A DNA stretch of 64,000 nucleotides, from positions 124,001 to 188,000 of the forward strand of contig JANQBS010000057.1 of the NCBI GenBank assembly GCA_033085395.1. The letters run 5' to 3'. This document shows, in pieces, positions 59,429 to 64,000 of the stretch (position 1 is the stretch's first letter; each line of letters starts with the position of its first letter). The DNA comes from Xanthoparmelia taractica (Eukaryota; Ascomycota; Lecanoromycetes; Lecanorales; Parmeliaceae). The position numbers and the translations under genes were made by a program. The notes under the pieces are model-generated. The model had not been told where the DNA came from. It made no database searches and worked only from the letters and a program-made list of their open reading frames with translations.

Positions 59429-61190
59429 ATGGCTCGCACATCTCGGGCACAAGCTGCGAGAGCAGCGAAAAGTGAGCACCACCCCCTCCCGCCATGAACA
59501 CTATATTGCTCAAGAAAGTTGAGCGAGCTTTCACTCAAAGATCGCTGACGACTTATTGACAGGAATGTCAACACCTCAGGCGTCTGATGTCTCTGATGAA
59601 GAGATGGTAGATGGCTCAGGTTCGCGCCTAGAAAATTCTCAAGAAAACGCAAGTGACAACGAGGTGGAAAATGAGGTCGAGGTGGAGGAGGACGGTCAAG
59701 CTACGCCAGCCGCCGAGTCAGATGCGGCTTCTCGCCTTTCAACACCCAATCCTGGACGCATACCTAAGCCTCGAAAGCGCGGAAGACCTGCTAGACGAGG
59801 GTCAAGTCGTCGAGGTGCAGCAGGTGAATTAGAGTCACGAGATACAGGGTCGGAAGCAGGAACGCCGAGGAAGAGAGGAGGTTGGCGTGGGCGTGGTTTT
59901 GGAGGTGGAAGGTGGGGCAAGCCAAGAGGAGGGCCGTCACACGTTACACAAGTACCTCTGGATAAGGAAGGCAACATGGCCCCGGTCAAGGATGATGAAG
60001 TACAGCTGCCCCCAGACCCCGAAGGCGAGGAGAAGGTTGATGCAAACGGACACCTCAAAGGGGGCAGGGAGTATCGCGTCAGAACCTTTTCGATCGAAGG
60101 AAAAGGTGACCGGCTTTACATGCTATCTACTGAACCCGCAAGATGTATTGGATTCCGAGACAGCTACCTATTCTTTCAAAAACACCGACAGCTGTACAAG
60201 ATCATTCTTGCAGAAGAGGCCAAGAAAGACTTGATCGAGCGGGGCCTTATTCCTCACTCGTATAAGGGAAGGGCGATCGGCGTTGTCACAGCCCGCTCCG
60301 TCTTCCGAGAATTTGGGGCGAAGATTATCATCGGTGGCAAGAAGGTCACAGATGATTATCAAGCGGCAGCAGCACGTGCCAATGGCGATGTCGAGGGCGA
60401 GCTAGCCAACCCCGAGGATAATCTACCTGGTGGTGGTGAGGAATACGACAAGAACAAGTTTGTTGCGTGGCATGGAGCCAGTGCAGTTTACCACACGGGA
60501 GCACCGAGCGTGCCCATAGTCAACGGCAAGGCTGCGGAAGGCAAAAAGCGCAAAGTCATTGTCACTGGAGCAAATTGGATGTTCGAGCATGCTCGAGAGG
60601 CTAGGTACAAGCCACATTTTCTCATACTGGAATCCTTGACTGACTTTAGCAGCCGGTTCAACTCTGCTCTTACCGCCCAACGTCGTCACAATCTGAATGG
60701 TGTATATGACGTCCACACCAATGTCATGCAATACCCAAAGATCATGCAGCCGACGCACGCTCGGTGGGAGCAGGTTTTGCCTACATGGCATTCCTCGAGG
60801 ACTCCGCAGACCGGAGCTGACCAGATGAACGGAGTCTCATCCGATGGGCCTAATGGGACAACCGGACAGTCCAATTGCCACGAACCAGACGCCGATACGA
60901 TATTTCCAGACATCCCCCCCGTGTTCACACGAAACTTCATGATCTCCGACACGTATTACGAAATGCCTCCTGCATCAGTATTAGGATATCCTGGGCCTGA
61001 CGAAGAGATCCTCGATGTCGGACCTGGGGAGCTGAGCCGTGTGCCGGAGCATTTGCTGGCCGAGTTACCGGAAGGTTGCCGTCAAGCGTTCGTGGAGGCA
61101 AGGGCGGTGGAGAAGGCATGGAAAGCACGCTGGGGCACGGAAAAGCAGGATGGAGCTCGAGCCCAACTACGAATCACTTACAATACCTGA
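59429..61190 (+). CDS. RSC7: RSC/SWI-SNF chromatin-remodelling subunit Rsc7 (Npl6/Swp82 family)
   Basis: Exons 59429-59471 and 59563-61190 give 556 residues. The short first exon (MARTSRAQAARAAK) joins at phase 1 to RMSTPQASDVSDEE. The N-terminal 150 residues are acidic, then basic with AT-hook-like KPRKRGRPARRG and RGG repeats (GGWRGRGFGGGRWGKPRGG). The conserved domain begins at GREYRVRTFSIEGKGDRLYM and includes SYLFFQKHRQLYKI and GRAIGVVTARSVFREFG, with the C-terminal YDVHTNVMQYPKIMQPTHARWE and FTRNFMISDTYYEMPP. Rsc7 is a structural subunit of the RSC remodeller, which slides and ejects nucleosomes. Without the first exon the frame has an ATG at 59565, so a shorter start is possible. Confidence 0.92.
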
Positions 61191-61989
61191 GTGAAGCTAC
61201 GAAGATCTGCCTACGAAAGGTAGCGGCTGAAGATGAGAAATGCTCCACCCCATCTCGGGAGAAGCGGCGGTCCTCCTTTAGTCGCAGGTCACACATACCT
61301 TAGGGAGAGGGGAGCCTTGACTCTACTAGGACTACCGGGAGAAGCATGGAATGGTCACTTGTTCGTGCGTGACTTGATCGAATGAAAGCATGCATGCAGT
61401 GCCAATCAGCTGGGGGTCTTTTGTCAAGTGACGAAAAAGACGAAACGAACGACTTCTTATTCGACCGGTAGCCTCATGGTTTAGGGCATTGGCAAGCAGT
61501 CACAATGATGGGAATCTGCAACGGGAGGCTAAGGGAAAAGGCAGGAATGCAAGTCGACAGTCGGAGGATTTTCTTCTTGTCACGTGCAGACTTTGAGTAG
61601 CTTTCGTATCCGTGGTTTAAGACTTTCTGTCGGATGCAACGCCCAGAAAGGATGGAGGAGTCAAAGGTGACGTGGTCGTCGAGCTTCTTCCTCTTTTGGT
61701 TTTTAGTGTAACATGCAACAAGCAGTCAGACAAGGCAGTCACTCTACACACATAATCATCTTTTCCGATAGGCACAAATTGAGCAAATAGGGTTGCCAAA
61801 GTAGAAGAGTCCGATGATTGGATGAAGGCTTACAAATGCCCAATTGGTACTTTGAGCTGAAGGAAGCAGCAGCAGTAGTAATACTTCTAGAACGGGGATC
61901 GGTTTATATTATTATTGTTACTTCGTATTCCCGCATTTTGTATGTACGAAGTAGCCCGGCAACTCTTTCCGTGTTTTGAGAGACGGTAG

Positions 61990-62056
61990 TTTTTTATTTT
62001 TTATTTTTTATTTTTTATTTTTTATTTTCTCTTTTTTATTTTATTTTTTACCTTTA
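61990..62056. repeat. TTTTTTA (7-bp) tandem repeat
   Basis: About six copies of a TTTTTTA unit followed by similar T/A-rich sequence. It lies between the 3' end of RSC7 and the CLG1-like promoter. Confidence 0.85.
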
Positions 62057-63094
62057 TTCTTTAAGCCTTGGCAGCGCCCCCCTTGCCGAGCCGAAAGGGC
62101 TGCCTACGGTACTTAGAATTGATTACTCCTCCCCTCCCCTAAAAGTAGTCCATCATTACCGCTCATCGTCACTATCCCATCCACAGACAAACCCGTTTTT
62201 TTTTTTCCCCTTTATTCTTCCTCCTCTATCCCCTCTCTTCGCGACAGAAATATCTCCCCCTTCCACCTTCAACCTCCTCCTCTCCCCTGAAACGACACCC
62301 TTTCCTAACCTCCCGCTCTATTTCCAACATCCGCCCAGCGGAAGGCACATCTTTAAAAGAGATTACTCTTAATTTCCCCCCAAAAAGGGTCCCGTCTCAC
62401 TCCGAATCCTCCCTCTCTTACCCGCATTACATCTTGTAAAGGAGGAAAAGAAAAAAGAAGCAGCACATCTTCCTCTTGCGACATACTCCTGTCAAACAAG
62501 GTCTTGACTGTACTCACGATTATATTCGCAGTCTTAAGACGTTGCATCGGATACGGAGTTCTGAAGAGTGAAGGAATCAGCATCCACCATTCTGACTACA
62601 CCCAAGCTGCCTCTTACCCTTGGAAAGTCGGGTCTCATCATCAGACCATACAAATCAGATTCGGCAGCTGGACGTCCGTTGCTTGCTCCTCTTACACGCC
62701 TTTCGTCCATCAGCATCAGACTCCCATTTATGGCTCTGCACGCTTAGAACCTTCACTACGGTCCCCCCTCCCTCTGCACTGTTCTACATTTGCTCAACAG
62801 GACCTCGACCACCCATCTCAAGTTTCAACGAGCTTTTTACTAAGACTTGTGGCCACTTGAGTCAATTCTCACCACCAAACACCTAACAAAGAATCTACAA
62901 CACTGCACGCTTCCGCATCAACAACACTACAGAAAATTTCCAACTTTCGTCCTCCCTTTCTTGCAACATTTTCAAATTTAGCGATCTTGCACTTTCAGCG
63001 TGACGACCTATCTTTCCATACAACGATTCACGACCACCAAGTCAAACCAGATCTTACACCAAAGTACAACTTTGATCCACATCCCAAACCACTC

Positions 63095-63118
63095 ATGACA
63101 AAAAATTCAAGTGTTTGA
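63095..63118 (+). promoter_or_regulatory. upstream ORF 1 of the CLG1-like gene
   Basis: A seven-codon ORF (ATG ACA AAA ... TGA) ends about 160 nt before the main start. A second, 33-codon ORF (63239-63340) begins in poor context and overlaps the main start in another frame. Confidence 0.4.
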
Positions 63119-63275
63119 GTACTGGCGTCTCCCCCAGACCTCGCCAAGCCGTACTTTGTGCTGCTGGCAGCGGCAGGCTGGGACTGGTGAACACGAGGGA
63201 CATCCAGGCCATCGACGCCCCGCAGATCTTATTCTCGTATGAGAATTTGCGCTCTTCGGTTACCGTTGCCAGACC

Positions 63276-64000
63276 ATGCCTTCCTTCTACTCGAGCACCC
63301 TTCCAGGGCAGATGCCTCTGACGCCTCCCAACCATTATGATCCGTACCCCAGCAGTGCTCGTGCAGCTGGGCACCTGCCTGCAATCCACACCCTAGGTCG
63401 GATGTCCAATCACGATTTGGCAGGGCCTGAAGAACATGAGATCCTGCCACGCTACTCGCAGTACACCTTGGCGCCAATCTCGCGACACGCATACCTTCAA
63501 GAGAACAGTCGTCATACGCCTTCAGATTATGCTACTCTTCAAGGAGCTACAAATCCTTACGCTGCATCAAGCATTCCCGTGCTACCGCCAATCAGAGCCC
63601 CAGATCGCTCTCTGGAGGATTACCAGCTCCATGGACGAGCCAGCCGTGCTCCTAGTGCTCCTCAGCCTAAAGAGGAGAAACCAGTGGGTGGTGTTGCGGC
63701 TCACTTGGACTACCAGATGGAAGACATGGTCGAGTTTGTGTCCAAAATAGCACAGGGAATGTATGACATCTACGCCTCCAGAATCTGCCTCGCAGATATT
63801 GACATGACTCGAAGTGTTCTCCGCTCGGAATCCCCAGTGCATTCAGATTTTCGTAAATACGTTTCACAGATTCTTTCTTCGACCCGGTTGCCCAGCTCGA
63901 CCATTTTACTTGGACTTCATTACCTTGCCGAGCGGATGACTTTGCTGTCAAACAGTGGCAAATACAACCATGGCAGTAGACAAGTATATCGCATGCTTAC
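63276..64000 (+). CDS. CLG1: cyclin-like protein, CLG1 type, 3' end outside window
   Basis: Open from the ATG at 63276 (context ACCATGC) to the window end with no stop and no intron; about 241 residues visible. The N-terminal 145 residues are Pro/Ser/Tyr-rich (MPSFYSSTLPGQMPLTPPNH). From DYQMEDMVEFVSKIAQGMYD the cyclin domain starts, followed by FRKYVSQILSSTRLPSSTIL and YLAERMTLL. This RLPSSTIL arrangement is typical of Clg1/Pcl-type cyclins, which in yeast pair with the Pho85 kinase. The fold is cut off partway through. The frame and conserved blocks make the gene certain, the exact Pcl class less so. Confidence 0.85.
   Translation, partial: MPSFYSSTLPGQMPLTPPNHYDPYPSSARAAGHLPAIHTLGRMSNHDLAGPEEHEILPRYSQYTLAPISRHAYLQENSRHTPSDYATLQGATNPYAASSIPVLPPIRAPDRSLEDYQLHGRASRAPSAPQPKEEKPVGGVAAHLDYQMEDMVEFVSKIAQGMYDIYASRICLADIDMTRSVLRSESPVHSDFRKYVSQILSSTRLPSSTILLGLHYLAERMTLLSNSGKYNHGSRQVYRML

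Larger units (their letters stand above)
61191..63275. other. intergenic region with AT-rich repeat and pyrimidine-rich leader
   Basis: Downstream of RSC7 and upstream of the CLG1-like gene. Contains a TTTTTTA repeat at about 61990-62030, a CT-rich block at about 62160-62420 likely to be promoter, and a long leader with two short upstream ORFs described below. No protein gene supported. Confidence 0.5.

Noticed and set aside
1..64000. Transposable elements, CRISPR arrays or tRNA genes
   Set aside because: No transposase or reverse transcriptase frames, long terminal or target-site repeats, spaced repeat arrays, or convincing tRNA A- and B-box pairs were seen. A tRNA search program would be decisive for short tRNAs with introns.

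Overview
The window is nuclear DNA of a filamentous ascomycete (Pezizomycotina). The evidence is compact protein-coding genes on both strands, many introns of about 45-65 nt with GT-AG ends and CTAAC/CTGAC-type branch sites, pyrimidine-rich leaders, and ascomycete orthologues such as PFA5, SCH9, RSC7, CLG1 and a DUF1765 protein. I see no transposon ORF, rRNA, recognisable tRNA or organelle sequence. Class-level placement is not possible by eye.

Layout. 1-2508: 3' part of a TBC/EF-hand Rab-GAP. 3195-6667: a coiled-coil membrane protein behind an ATG-free, repeat-bearing leader, ending in a G-rich tract and followed by a structured hairpin block. 7.1-16.2 kb: gene-poor, holding PFA5 and three small genes of one WxCxxC zinc-ribbon type. 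16.2-20.7 kb: SQT1 and a 4CL-like acyl-CoA ligase, both minus strand. 22.9-26.0 kb: an AlkB-type dioxygenase. 26.7-30.8 kb: an SDR, transaldolase and an isochorismatase-fold hydrolase, all minus. 31.8-35.7 kb: Tudor-SN converging on SOD1. 37.1-43.0 kb: a Gln/Ser-rich protein and a DUF1765 protein. 44.0-48.4 kb: aquaglyceroporin, ATP14 and TFIIB. 49.1-53.5 kb: a transcriptional cyclin and an F-box protein. 55.0-61.2 kb: SCH9 divergent from RSC7. 63276-end: the 5' part of a CLG1-like cyclin, cut by the window end.

Most genes are housekeeping and do not form a pathway cluster. Themes that recur are transcription (TFIIB, cyclin, RSC7), growth signalling (SCH9, CLG1-type cyclin, PFA5, Rab-GAP) and oxidative or carbon metabolism (SOD1, TAL1, ATP14, aquaglyceroporin). 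Exon structures given here were built by hand from splice signals and reading-frame phase; they are models, not transcript evidence. The most unusual material lies in 3.2-15 kb: the iterated ATG-free leader, a G-rich tract across a stop codon, tandem hairpins with compensatory changes, and the three zinc-ribbon paralogues.
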